64,000 nt of DNA, from contig NZ_JBBKBA010000001.1 of assembly GCF_038404985.1 (NCBI RefSeq), positions 2,384,001 through 2,448,000 of the forward strand. Reading direction: 5' to 3'. The notes beneath the pieces were generated by a model. It had not been told where the DNA came from, made no database searches, and worked only from the letters and a program-made list of their open reading frames with translations. The position numbers were made by a program, and so were the translations under genes. The stretch is from Ferrovibrio sp. MS7. Lineage in GTDB: Bacteria > Pseudomonadota > Alphaproteobacteria > Ferrovibrionales > Ferrovibrionaceae. Below, one piece after another: positions 1 through 6,868 of the stretch (its first letter is position 1; each line of letters starts with the position of its first letter).

Positions 1-194
1 CCGGTGAACAGGGCGGTGAGGCCGACCACGGGCAGCGAGTAATAACCGATCACCATCATCTGGCGCAGGATCAGCCGGCCGTAGAAGGGCGGGGTGAGGC
101 AATGGCGCAGCCCGGTGCCGGCGAACATCGCCAGACGGCCAATCGCGGCAAGGAAATCGAGGAAGATGCGGCCGACGATGGCAAGCGGGTTCAT
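1..194 (-). CDS. mlaE: MlaE-type ABC transporter permease, N-terminal part (cut by window edge)
   Basis: The N-terminal 64 or so residues of a minus-strand protein are visible; the rest lies outside the window. The start MNPLAIVGRIF and the later run RQMMVIGYYSLPVV followed by GLTALFTG match the beginning of MlaE/YrbE-type permeases, the inner-membrane subunit of the ABC system that moves phospholipids between the envelope membranes. The ATG overlaps the stop of the upstream alanine racemase gene by 4 bases (ATGA), so the two are probably translationally coupled. Family assignment rests on a short stretch, but the conserved GYYSLPVVG-like segment is characteristic. Confidence 0.75.
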   Translation of the reverse strand, partial: MNPLAIVGRIFLDFLAAIGRLAMFAGTGLRHCLTPPFYGRLILRQMMVIGYYSLPVVGLTALFT

Positions 195-1324
195 CGGTAG
201 ACTCGTGCGTAGCGCTTGCCGAGATCGGTGAGCAGTTCGTAGGCGATGGTGCCGGCATGGCCGGCCTGCTCATCGAGCGGCACGGCGCCGCCGATCAGCG
301 TGGCGCGCATGCCAGGGCGGCAATGCTCCGGCGGCAGGGCGGAAACGTCGAGCGTGATCATGTCCATGGAGACCCGTCCGACCAGCGGCACCCGCATTTC
401 GCCCGCTTGCCCATCCGGTCCAATTCCCTTGAGCGCGGCAAAGCCACGGTTGGAGAGAGAGCGGAGAAAACCGTCCGCGTAACCCACCGCCAGGGTGGCA
501 ATTCGGCTCGGTTTTTCAACGCGATACGCGGCACCGTAGCCAACCGTTTCGGGGAAGTCAATGTCGCGTACCTGCAGGATCGCAGCTTCCAGCCGCACCA
601 CTTCGCGCATGCTGATTCCGGGCCCCGGACTGGCCCCATAAAGCGCAATGCCGGGGCGCAGGATATCGTGATGGTAGGGCTTGCCCAGGAAGATGCCGGC
701 GGAATTGGCGAAGCTGGCCTTGAGGCCGGGGAAGCAGGCGCGCAAGGCATTGAAACGCAGCCGCTGGGCCTCGTTGAGCGGATGCTCCGGCTCGTCGGCG
801 CAGGCCAGGTGGCTCATCACGAAATCCAGCGTGATTCCATCCAGCGCCTTGGGATCGGCAAGCAGGGCATCCACTTCGCTGGGCTGCAGGCCTAAGCGGT
901 TCATGCCGGTATCGGCCTGCAAGGCAGCGGGCAGGGCGCGGCCGGCTTTGCGTGCCGCTTCGCGCCAGCGCGTGATCTGCTCGGGCGTGGAAAGCACCGG
1001 CACGATGCCGGCGATCAGGCAATCGGTTTCGGCCCCGGCGGGAATGCCATGCAGGCAATAAATCGTCGCCTTGGGCAGGGCCTGGCGCAGCTTTATGGCT
1101 TCTTCCATATGCGCCACGAAGAAGCGGCGGCAGCCGGCCTCGAACAGCGCCTGGCCAACTTTGTCAGCGCCCAGGCCATAGCCATCGGCCTTCACCACGG
1201 CGGCGCATTCGGCCTCGGGCGCCATGGCACCGAGGCGGCGCCAATTGGCCACCAGGGCAGCGAGGTCGATGGTCAGGATGCCCCGATCACCGAAAATGGC
1301 CGGGGTGCCGGAAATGCTGGTCAT
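191..1324 (-). CDS. alr: Alanine racemase (PLP-dependent)
   Basis: Interconverts L- and D-alanine, supplying D-Ala for peptidoglycan, in the cytoplasm. The 377-residue length is typical. The PLP-lysine motif AVVKADGYGLG is present with Lys45, and the second catalytic region GYGAAYR, holding the conserved tyrosine, lies at residues 262-268. The MNRLGL segment (141-146) and the C-terminal RVSMDMITLD segment are also standard. The ATG at 1322-1324 is the natural start for MTSISGTPAIF. The gene reads into the MlaE-type permease with a 4-base overlap. In many alphaproteobacteria alr follows dnaB; here dnaB is about 6 kb away, so the usual block has been split. Confidence 0.97.
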   Translation of the reverse strand: MTSISGTPAIFGDRGILTIDLAALVANWRRLGAMAPEAECAAVVKADGYGLGADKVGQALFEAGCRRFFVAHMEEAIKLRQALPKATIYCLHGIPAGAETDCLIAGIVPVLSTPEQITRWREAARKAGRALPAALQADTGMNRLGLQPSEVDALLADPKALDGITLDFVMSHLACADEPEHPLNEAQRLRFNALRACFPGLKASFANSAGIFLGKPYHHDILRPGIALYGASPGPGISMREVVRLEAAILQVRDIDFPETVGYGAAYRVEKPSRIATLAVGYADGFLRSLSNRGFAALKGIGPDGQAGEMRVPLVGRVSMDMITLDVSALPPEHCRPGMRATLIGGAVPLDEQAGHAGTIAYELLTDLGKRYARVYR

Positions 1325-1365
1325 GGGCTGTGTTTATCCTGAAAGCAGCGGGGTTAAAACCCTTG

Positions 1366-1440
1366 GCATTGCTTGCCCGGGTACAGCTAGCCCAGGCACA
1401 GCTTGCCCAGGCACAGCTTGCTCTGGCAGGTCGGGCAGGG
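1366..1440. repeat. 15-bp tandem repeat, about five units
   Basis: Five consecutive 15-base units can be read from 1366 to 1440. The best copies are GCACAGCTTGCCCAG (1396-1410) and its near-identical neighbours at 1381-1395 and 1411-1425; the flanking units at 1366 and 1426 are more diverged. The array lies between alr and the divergent DMT transporter gene, where the promoters of both should be. Its role is unknown. Confidence 0.75.
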
Positions 1441-1538
1441 CAGACTGGCCGGGTCGGGGGACCGGCCCCGGAAGAGGGCTGCCACTACATACTATTCCAG
1501 TTGTCAGGACGGCATCCGGCCGGCCAGTCCGAGGTTTC

Positions 1539-2501
1539 ATGTCCGCCCCGTCTTCCAATTCTGGCCCGTCTTCCGCCTCTGGCCCGCCCTCAGCTTCCCC
1601 TCCAGGCCTGTTCGCGCGCCTCAATGGCAATGCCTATCTGCTGCTGACCCTGACCATGATGATGTGGGCGGGCCATGCCTCGGTCAGCCGTCTGGCGGTC
1701 GGCGAAATCTCGCCGGCCTCGCTCACCTTCCTGCGCTGGTTCGTCGTCGCCGGCATCATGTACGGCCTGTGCCGCCAGGGCCTGCGCGAGCATTGGCCGG
1801 TGCTGAAGCCGCGGATGTTCTATCTCGCCCTCATGGGGGCGCTGGGCTACACCAGCTACAACATCCTGCTCTACTGGTCAGCGCATAGCACCACCGCGAT
1901 CAACATCAGCATCATCAACGGCGCCATGCCGGCGCTGATCTTCATTTTCGCCCTGGTGTTTTTCGGCCAGCGGGTTTCGGCGCTGCAATGGATCGGCATG
2001 CTGGTTTCGATGGCCGGCGTGATCCTCACCGGCGCCAAGGGCGATTTGCAGCATCTGCTCGAGTTGCGCATCAACCATGGCGACCTGCTGATCCTGATCG
2101 CCGCCATCCTCTATTCCGGCTATTCGGTGCTGCTGCGCAAGCGGCCCATCGTGCCGAGCCTGGTATTCTTCGCTGCGATGACGCCGGCGGCGCTGGTCTC
2201 ATCCTTCATTCCGCTGGCCATCGAGATCGCGGCGGGCGAGTTCTACTGGCCCAGCACCAAGGGCTGGCTGCTGCTGCTCTATGTCGCGATCTTCCCGTCG
2301 CTATTGTCGCAGATCTTCTTCATCCGCTCGGTGGAATTGATCGGCGCCGGGCGTGCCGGCCTGTTCACCAACCTGGTGCCGCTGTTCGGCGCCGGCTTCG
2401 CCATGCTGATCCTGGGCGAGGAACTTGCGCTGTATCACATCGTGGCGCTGGTGCTGGTGCTGGGCGGCATCCTGCTGGCGGAATGGCGCGCAAATCGCTA
2501 G
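1539..2501 (+). CDS. DMT-superfamily (EamA) metabolite exporter
   Basis: A 320-residue inner-membrane protein with about ten hydrophobic segments arranged as two EamA repeats, the family plan for drug/metabolite exporters of amino acids, purines or similar solutes. Typical signs are MMMWAGHASVSRLAVG near the first helix, the FLRWFVV helix, and the C-terminal GEELALYHIVALVLVLGGI. The ATG at 1539 gives the start MSAPSSNSGP, a Ser/Pro/Gly-rich leader of about 25 residues before the first helix; the frame is open further upstream, but that stretch runs through the 15-bp repeat and looks non-coding. A GAGG at 1531-1534 could serve as ribosome-binding site. The substrate cannot be predicted. Confidence 0.88.
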   Translation: MSAPSSNSGPSSASGPPSASPPGLFARLNGNAYLLLTLTMMMWAGHASVSRLAVGEISPASLTFLRWFVVAGIMYGLCRQGLREHWPVLKPRMFYLALMGALGYTSYNILLYWSAHSTTAINISIINGAMPALIFIFALVFFGQRVSALQWIGMLVSMAGVILTGAKGDLQHLLELRINHGDLLILIAAILYSGYSVLLRKRPIVPSLVFFAAMTPAALVSSFIPLAIEIAAGEFYWPSTKGWLLLLYVAIFPSLLSQIFFIRSVELIGAGRAGLFTNLVPLFGAGFAMLILGEELALYHIVALVLVLGGILLAEWRANR

Positions 2502-2530
2502 GTGGTAGGCGGCGATCAACCCAGCGTCAC

Positions 2531-3346
2531 TCAGCCTAGCGTCACATCCAGGAACAGCATCACCACGAAGCCGCCGAACAGCGAGGCGGTGGCGCCGCGC
2601 TCGGAGCCATGGCGATGCGTCTCCGGGATCACTTCCGATGAGATGATGAACAGCATGGCGCCAGCGGCAAAGGCCAGCGCCCAGGGCAACAAGGCGGCGG
2701 ACATCACGATGGCGCCGGCACCGACCAGGCCGCCCAACGGCTCGACCACACCGCTCAGGAAAGCCACCAGGAAGCTGCGGCCCTGGCTGTAGCCTTCGCC
2801 ACGCAAGGCCACCGCCACGGCGAGGCCTTCCGGCATGTTCTGCAGGCCGATGCCGAGCATGACGCCGACGCCGGCAACCGGATCGTTGCTTGCCGCTGCC
2901 AGGCCGACCGCCAGCCCTTCCGGGAAATTGTGGATGGCGATGGCGGCAACGAACAGCCAGATGCGGCTCAGGCGCGAGGCGTCGGCATTCTCGCGGCCTT
3001 TCTGGAAATGCTCATGCGGCACCAGGCCATGCGCCAGATGCATCAGCAGGGCACCGACCAGCAGGGCGGCGATGACGCCGCCGGCCGCACTTGGCCGGCT
3101 GCCAAGGCCGATTTCGGCAGCATCAAGCGCCGGCAGCAGCAGCGAGAAGAAGGTGGCGGCCAGCATCACCCCGGCGGCGAAGGCCAGCATGGCGTTCTGC
3201 ACCGCCGGATTGATGCGCTGGATGAAGAATACTGGCGCGGCGCCGAGCCCGGTCATCACCACGCCGGCAAACACGCTGGCGCTCACGCCGGCCCAGAAGG
3301 GCGGCAGGGCGGCGAGCGGCGCGGCAAGGGCGGAGACGAAATCCAT
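2531..3346 (-). CDS. ZIP-family divalent metal transporter
   Basis: A 271-residue membrane protein of the ZIP family (ZupT/GufA type), which takes up zinc or other divalent metals. The two metal-site motifs of helices IV and V are clear: HNFPEGLAVG at 139-148 and QNMPEGLAV at 169-177. A His/Glu stretch (HGLVPHEHFQ, about 106-115) in the variable loop is also typical, as is the late SSEVIPETHRHG segment. It is transcribed away from the IS element and converges with the DMT exporter. Metal specificity is not visible from the sequence. Confidence 0.92.
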   Translation of the reverse strand: MDFVSALAAPLAALPPFWAGVSASVFAGVVMTGLGAAPVFFIQRINPAVQNAMLAFAAGVMLAATFFSLLLPALDAAEIGLGSRPSAAGGVIAALLVGALLMHLAHGLVPHEHFQKGRENADASRLSRIWLFVAAIAIHNFPEGLAVGLAAASNDPVAGVGVMLGIGLQNMPEGLAVAVALRGEGYSQGRSFLVAFLSGVVEPLGGLVGAGAIVMSAALLPWALAFAAGAMLFIISSEVIPETHRHGSERGATASLFGGFVVMLFLDVTLG

Positions 3347-3429
3347 TTTTAGTTCCGGCAGGGAGAGGCGTTCCGGTATGGCGTCTAGCGCCCGCTGCCG
3401 TCAAGGGCGGGGTTGGGGAGGCCGGCTTG

Positions 3430-3438
3430 GCTGTGTTT
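3430..3438. repeat. Left copy of the 9-bp direct repeat flanking the IS (probable target duplication)
   Basis: GCTGTGTTT at 3430-3438 is repeated exactly at 5484-5492, just outside the opposite end of the IS1595-type element. Members of this family usually duplicate 8 bases on insertion, so 8 of these 9 bases are probably the target duplication and the ninth may match by chance. Confidence 0.75.
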
Positions 3439-3443
3439 GCGAG

Positions 3444-3472
3444 CTATCCCCTTGACGAATGTAAGAGCTTGG
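3444..3472 (+). repeat. Left terminal inverted repeat of the IS element
   Basis: 29 bases that match the right end (5451-5479, reverse strand) at 25 positions. The differences are at the 8th, 11th, 13th and 25th bases. The repeat contains the -35 box of the transposase promoter. Confidence 0.85.
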
Positions 3473-3480
3473 CCTATATT
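3452..3480 (+). promoter_or_regulatory. Transposase promoter inside the left inverted repeat
   Basis: TTGACG at 3452-3457 and TATATT at 3475-3480 are separated by exactly 17 bases, a strong sigma-70-type promoter. The -35 box and most of the spacer lie within the terminal inverted repeat, so a transposase bound at the end would be expected to repress its own gene (inference). Confidence 0.8.
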
Positions 3481-3500
3481 CTCTGCAACAGGAGGCAATC

Positions 3501-4370
3501 ATGGCTAAGCAATTCACTGTACAGGACTTTTTCCGCCGCTTTGGTACGGACGATGCCTGTCTTGACCACCTTATGATGGTCCGGTTTGGTGAGCGGCTGG
3601 CGTGCCCGAAGTGTTCCAAGGTTGGCCGCTTTGTGCGGATCAAGGGCATCCCTGCTTACGGCTGCCCGCAGCCCCATTGCGGCTATCACATTCACCCCAT
3701 GGCCGGCACCCCGTTTACCCGGTCGCATATGCCGCTGCAAAAGTGGTTCTACGCCATGTACCTGTTCACCACGTCCCGGCATGGCGTGTCCGCCAAGGAA
3801 CTACAGCGCCAGCTAGGCGTGACCTACAAGACCGCGTGGCGCATCGCGCACGAAATCCGCAAGTACATGGCCGAGGTTGACGGCACCCCGCCGATGGGCG
3901 GTCACGTCGAAATGGACGAAACCTTTATCGGTGGTGAGAACCGTGGCGAAGGCTCCGGCTCGGGCCGTAAGGGTAAGTCTGTGGTGTTCGGCATGATCGA
4001 GCGTGAAGGCGTGCTTTACACCCGGGTCATTCCCAATGTGAAGCAGGCGACGATTGAGCCGATTGTCCGTGAACTGGTGGCAGATGGCAGCACGATCAGC
4101 ACCGACGAAGCCCCGGCCTATCAGGGCCTGTCCAACGGCTACGACCACGGCGCCGTCAACCACCGCAAGGACGAGTGGGTCCGTGGCAAGCACCACACGA
4201 ACACCATTGAGAATTTCTGGGCGATCTTGAAGCGGTCAATCCGCAGCACGCATATCAGCGTTTCCGCGAAGCATCTTCCGAAGTATCTAGGCGAGTTTGA
4301 GTATCGCCACAATATGCGGAACCATCCGGAGAAGATGTTTGGCCGTCTGCTGCTTTCGTTTTCGTCATAG
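3501..4370 (+). CDS. IS1595-family transposase
   Basis: A full-length 289-residue transposase. The N-terminal zinc ribbon is formed by Cys35, Cys38, Cys55 and Cys60 (ACPKCSKVG ... YGCPQPHCG). It is followed by a helix-turn-helix-like region near residues 95-120 (GVSAKELQRQLGVTYKTAWR) and the DDE-type catalytic core, with Asp139 in EMDETFIGG, Asp202 in STDEAPAY and Glu237 in NTIENFW. All expected residues are present and no frameshift is seen, so the enzyme may be active. An AGGAGG ribosome-binding site at 3490-3495 precedes the ATG. Its 3' end is overlapped on the opposite strand by the tail of the 77-residue passenger gene. Confidence 0.95.
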   Translation: MAKQFTVQDFFRRFGTDDACLDHLMMVRFGERLACPKCSKVGRFVRIKGIPAYGCPQPHCGYHIHPMAGTPFTRSHMPLQKWFYAMYLFTTSRHGVSAKELQRQLGVTYKTAWRIAHEIRKYMAEVDGTPPMGGHVEMDETFIGGENRGEGSGSGRKGKSVVFGMIEREGVLYTRVIPNVKQATIEPIVRELVADGSTISTDEAPAYQGLSNGYDHGAVNHRKDEWVRGKHHTNTIENFWAILKRSIRSTHISVSAKHLPKYLGEFEYRHNMRNHPEKMFGRLLLSFSS

Positions 4371-4488
4371 CACCTAGCAGACGGTCAAACGCATCCTCGT
4401 CACCTATAGAGCGATGTTCTTGTGCGAACTTCCCCAGCTTATTCTCGCGGCGAGCTTCTTCCAGATTCAGATAGCCGTCTATCGGCAT
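4255..4488 (-). CDS. Small passenger protein of the IS element, unknown function
   Basis: A 77-residue ORF that starts 7 bases after the stop of the 298-residue gene, with a GAGGA ribosome-binding site in the gap, so the two form an operon. The first 50 residues (MPIDGYLNLEEARRENKLGKF onward, then FDRLLGAMTK) look like a real charged helical protein. The last third is antisense to the transposase 3' end (4255-4370) and may be a run-on tail. I recall similar short proteins beside IS1595-type transposases in other alphaproteobacteria, but this is unverified memory. No function can be assigned. Confidence 0.6.
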   Translation of the reverse strand: MPIDGYLNLEEARRENKLGKFAQEHRSIGDEDAFDRLLGAMTKTKAADGQTSSPDGSAYCGDTQTRLDTSEDASRKR

Positions 4489-4495
4489 GTGATCC

Positions 4496-5392
4496 TCACT
4501 GTTCGGCCAACTTTGCGTCCATTACCGTCAAACGATGAATGGCGCCCCCTTTAAATGTTGGCTTGGCCGTAATCTCCAGCATCTTGTGTCGAATATTCTG
4601 CGTGTAGATATTCGGATATACCTTAGCCTGTGGATCGGCAAGATCACCCGTAATATGAGATTTATCGTCTCCATTTATGAACATCTGCACGGTCATATTA
4701 TGGGCTACAAAGCCGTCTATCACCACCCGATACTGAGTAAGATCACCAATCTCCACTTTGTCCGGCGAACGGATAGATTGGGCAGTAGGAATGTCAATTA
4801 CAACGCCGCCAGTACGCAGCTCACCGAGCTGCATTTGAGAGCAAGTATTACCTATTGCCGTGGTGGCCTCGATGACAAATTTCTGATTTTCTTTCGTTAA
4901 GTGTTTAACAAGATCAATGAGCCGAGACTCGGACTCGGCATTGCGTGCCAAAAGCAATTGCTGGGATGCCGCAGCATCTTCCCTAATCTTTTGGGTCAGT
5001 TCCATCAGTGCTGCAAAGTGCGCGTCCACTTCATTGCTCCTTGCGCTTGATGATAGCATGACGATAGAAAAGAGCCGCTGAATAGCCTCTGATCCCAACG
5101 CAGCCAACCATTCCGACATCAAGTTTATTGTACTTGGGTCTGTGAAAAGAGCTTCGACGGGGATGGGGTACGAGCCAGGTTTTTCTACCGGCGCGGCATA
5201 AAATTTTATCCGAGGAATAGCCTTTTTCTTCGGGACCTCTCCCCACAAAAGCGTTGAAGCGGCAGAGTTCAGAATCTTGCTCACACCCGATATGGAGACG
5301 CCCAACGTCCGCAAATCCATGCGGTTGTGGTGAGCATCCAACCCGTCGAATTTGATAGTGAATGGCGTGAAAACCGGTTGTGTCGCAGCCAT
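4496..5392 (-). CDS. IS passenger protein, 298 residues, unknown function
   Basis: An uncharacterised soluble protein encoded inside the IS element and driven from its right inverted repeat. The N-terminal part (about 1-100) begins with a beta-type segment, FTIKFDGLDAHHNRMDLRTL, and resembles the start of poorly described proteins found on mobile DNA (DUF7946-like by memory, unconfirmed). Residues about 120-185 are charged and helical (NEVDAHFAALMELTQKIRED and following), a probable coiled coil. The C-terminal 100 residues look beta-rich. There is no signal peptide or membrane segment. GC is visibly below that of the core genes. No catalytic motif was recognised. Confidence 0.7.
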   Translation of the reverse strand: MAATQPVFTPFTIKFDGLDAHHNRMDLRTLGVSISGVSKILNSAASTLLWGEVPKKKAIPRIKFYAAPVEKPGSYPIPVEALFTDPSTINLMSEWLAALGSEAIQRLFSIVMLSSSARSNEVDAHFAALMELTQKIREDAAASQQLLLARNAESESRLIDLVKHLTKENQKFVIEATTAIGNTCSQMQLGELRTGGVVIDIPTAQSIRSPDKVEIGDLTQYRVVIDGFVAHNMTVQMFINGDDKSHITGDLADPQAKVYPNIYTQNIRHKMLEITAKPTFKGGAIHRLTVMDAKLAEQ

Positions 5393-5441
5393 ACATTTCC
5401 CCCGATGCCTTTGGCACCACCTTAGCGGGCCAAGCGAGGGG

Positions 5442-5471
5442 ATTATACTCCCAATCTCTTACATTCTTAAA
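5442..5471 (-). promoter_or_regulatory. Promoter of the passenger operon inside the right inverted repeat
   Basis: On the minus strand, TTTAAG (5466-5471) and a perfect TATAAT (5442-5447) are separated by 18 bases, reading into the 298-residue gene about 50 bases downstream. The -35 box and most of the spacer fall inside the right terminal repeat, mirroring the arrangement at the left end. Confidence 0.7.
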
Positions 5472-5479
5472 AGGGATAG
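5451..5479 (-). repeat. Right terminal inverted repeat of the IS element
   Basis: The partner of the left repeat at 3444-3472, with 25 of 29 identical positions read inward. Confidence 0.85.
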
Positions 5480-5483
5480 TCAT

Positions 5484-5492
5484 GCTGTGTTT
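5484..5492. repeat. Right copy of the 9-bp direct repeat; overlaps parS
   Basis: GCTGTGTTT, identical to 3430-3438. The last five bases (5488-5492) are also the first five bases of the parS palindrome, so the duplication restored an intact site on the right-hand side. Confidence 0.75.
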
Positions 5493-5503
5493 CACGTGAA
5501 ACA
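5488..5503. other. parS centromere-like site (ParB binding)
   Basis: TGTTTCACGTGAAACA is a perfect 16-bp palindrome and equals the canonical bacterial parS sequence bound by ParB in chromosome segregation. It lies in the intergenic space between the IS element and the M24-like gene. Such sites normally cluster near the replication origin, which suggests the window is origin-proximal (inference). Confidence 0.9.
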
Positions 5504-5544
5504 CTACAGGAACACTTCCCGGTTTCGGGCCGTTTTCGGCTGTT

Positions 5545-6762
5545 TCACACCGGAATGACTTGGCGCGGCGTCTTGAGTGCCCAGCGGTTGGCGTCCGGTT
5601 CCACCAGCAGCATGTCGCCCTGGGCGATCAGGCCGAGGCCGGGCAGTTGCAGGCTCGGATGCAGTTCGAACAGGCTCGGCGCTGTCAGGGTTTCCGGCTG
5701 CGCTGCCTGGTTGCTGAGGTTGCTGGCGCGGTCGAAGGGCTGCTGGAACAGGGCGGAAAGCGGCGGGTCCTCGTAGGCATAGCCGAGCGCATGGCCGAGG
5801 CGGAAGGCGAAGCCTTGGGAATAGCCGCGTGCCGCCAGTTCGGCGCGGGCCTCGGCTTCCAGGGCGGCGATACGCTGGGCGGCGTCCGGGCCCGGACCCG
5901 TATTAGGGCGCAGGCCCAGGAACAGCAGGTCGCCAGCCGCGCGCAGGGCCTCGTGGGCGGCCAGCAGGGCGGCGGGCGCGGGGCCGATGCTGTAGCTGCG
6001 GATGGCATGGCCGAAGGCGCCATCCAGGGTCAGCATCAGGCCGACCGTGACACTGCTGGCGGCAGCGCCAAGCTGTGCCGGATCGGGTGCCATGATGTCG
6101 GCATCGGTGCCGGCCGGACCATAGGAAATCCACGAGCGGCAATCATTGCAGCCCTGGTCATAGGCCTCGCGGCGCAGTGATTCCTGCAGGCGTGGCGCGT
6201 TCGGCTGTTTCACGAGAAACCGGGGCACGGCGGCAAACAGATGGTCGCAAAGCGCGGCGGCGGCTTCGTGGCGTTTGAGGTCGCGCGGTGCCTTGGCCTG
6301 GCGCAGGCGGTGCGCTTCGGCATCCAGCGCCAGCCATGCGGTTTGCGACAACGCGGCCTGCAAGCCGGTGAACAGCCAGGCCGGCATCTCGCCGCCGCCG
6401 ATCAGGCCGACGCGGTGCGGCTGGTCGATCCGCGCCGCGATCCAGCCGGCGAGTTCCGGCGTCGCCACATAGGAGACGCCGAGATCGGGGCGATGCTTGG
6501 CGAGATGGGCGGCGAGGAAATAGTTCGGCGTTGCCAGCGCGGCGAAATGATTGGCGCCGGGCAGCAGCAGGCCGAGCAGCCAGCCATCCAGCGCATCGGC
6601 ATCGAGCAGGAAACGGCCATGGGCGCGGGCTGCGGAGCCGAGGCCGGCACCACTGCCGGGCATGAAGACCAGTGCCGCGCCGCACGCCGCTGGCGGCAGC
6701 AGGCCGGCATAGGCGGCGATGGCCTCGGACGGGGCTGTGGCCTTGGAAAGAAGTGCGGCCAT
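5545..6762 (-). CDS. M24-family (creatinase/aminopeptidase-fold) protein with degenerate metal site
   Basis: A 405-residue protein whose C-terminal half (about 190-405) has the pita-bread fold pattern of M24 enzymes. GHALGYAYEDPP supplies the conserved histidine region, FELHP one glutamate and GDMLLVEPD the last glutamate. The segment LTLDGAFGHAIRSYSIG corresponds to the part that normally carries two aspartates; only the first is kept and the second position reads His. The N-terminal half looks like the variable creatinase-type domain. It may therefore be a non-peptidase M24 enzyme, such as a creatinase- or ectoine-hydrolase-like amidohydrolase, rather than a metallopeptidase. It is intact, with a normal ATG start. 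Confidence 0.65.
   Translation of the reverse strand: MAALLSKATAPSEAIAAYAGLLPPAACGAALVFMPGSGAGLGSAARAHGRFLLDADALDGWLLGLLLPGANHFAALATPNYFLAAHLAKHRPDLGVSYVATPELAGWIAARIDQPHRVGLIGGGEMPAWLFTGLQAALSQTAWLALDAEAHRLRQAKAPRDLKRHEAAAALCDHLFAAVPRFLVKQPNAPRLQESLRREAYDQGCNDCRSWISYGPAGTDADIMAPDPAQLGAAASSVTVGLMLTLDGAFGHAIRSYSIGPAPAALLAAHEALRAAGDLLFLGLRPNTGPGPDAAQRIAALEAEARAELAARGYSQGFAFRLGHALGYAYEDPPLSALFQQPFDRASNLSNQAAQPETLTAPSLFELHPSLQLPGLGLIAQGDMLLVEPDANRWALKTPRQVIPV
6206..6221. other. Degenerate parS-like site inside the M24-like gene
   Basis: TGTTTCACGAGAAACC matches the parS consensus at 14 of 16 bases, about 700 bp from the perfect site. It lies within coding sequence (FLVKQ codons), so it may be a weak ParB site or chance. 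Confidence 0.35.
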
Positions 6763-6868
6763 GATGGCTCCGGCAGGATGAAGGGCGTAAGCCCAGCATC
6801 GGCCAGAGACCAGGGGATGTGCAAATCGTTCCTTGCTATGGCCCGCGATAAGCCGGGCTTATCGCAGC

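Larger units (their letters stand above)
3439..5483. mobile_element. IS1595-family insertion element with two passenger genes, about 2.05 kb
   Basis: The element lies between two copies of GCTGTGTTT. Imperfect terminal inverted repeats lie at 3444-3472 and 5451-5479 (25 of 29 positions identical when read inward, sharing CTATCCC and GAATGTAAGAG). Inside are a plus-strand IS1595-type transposase and, reading toward it from the right end, a 298-residue gene and a 77-residue gene. The right half has clearly lower GC than the surrounding core genome, suggesting foreign origin. The outermost bases of the two ends are offset by one or two positions, so the exact edges carry a small uncertainty. Confidence 0.85.

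Noticed and set aside
5031-5504. A 157-residue minus-strand frame over the start of the 298-residue passenger gene and the right IS end
   Set aside because: Overlaps the better passenger frame, has no ribosome-binding site, and runs through the inverted repeat and parS.
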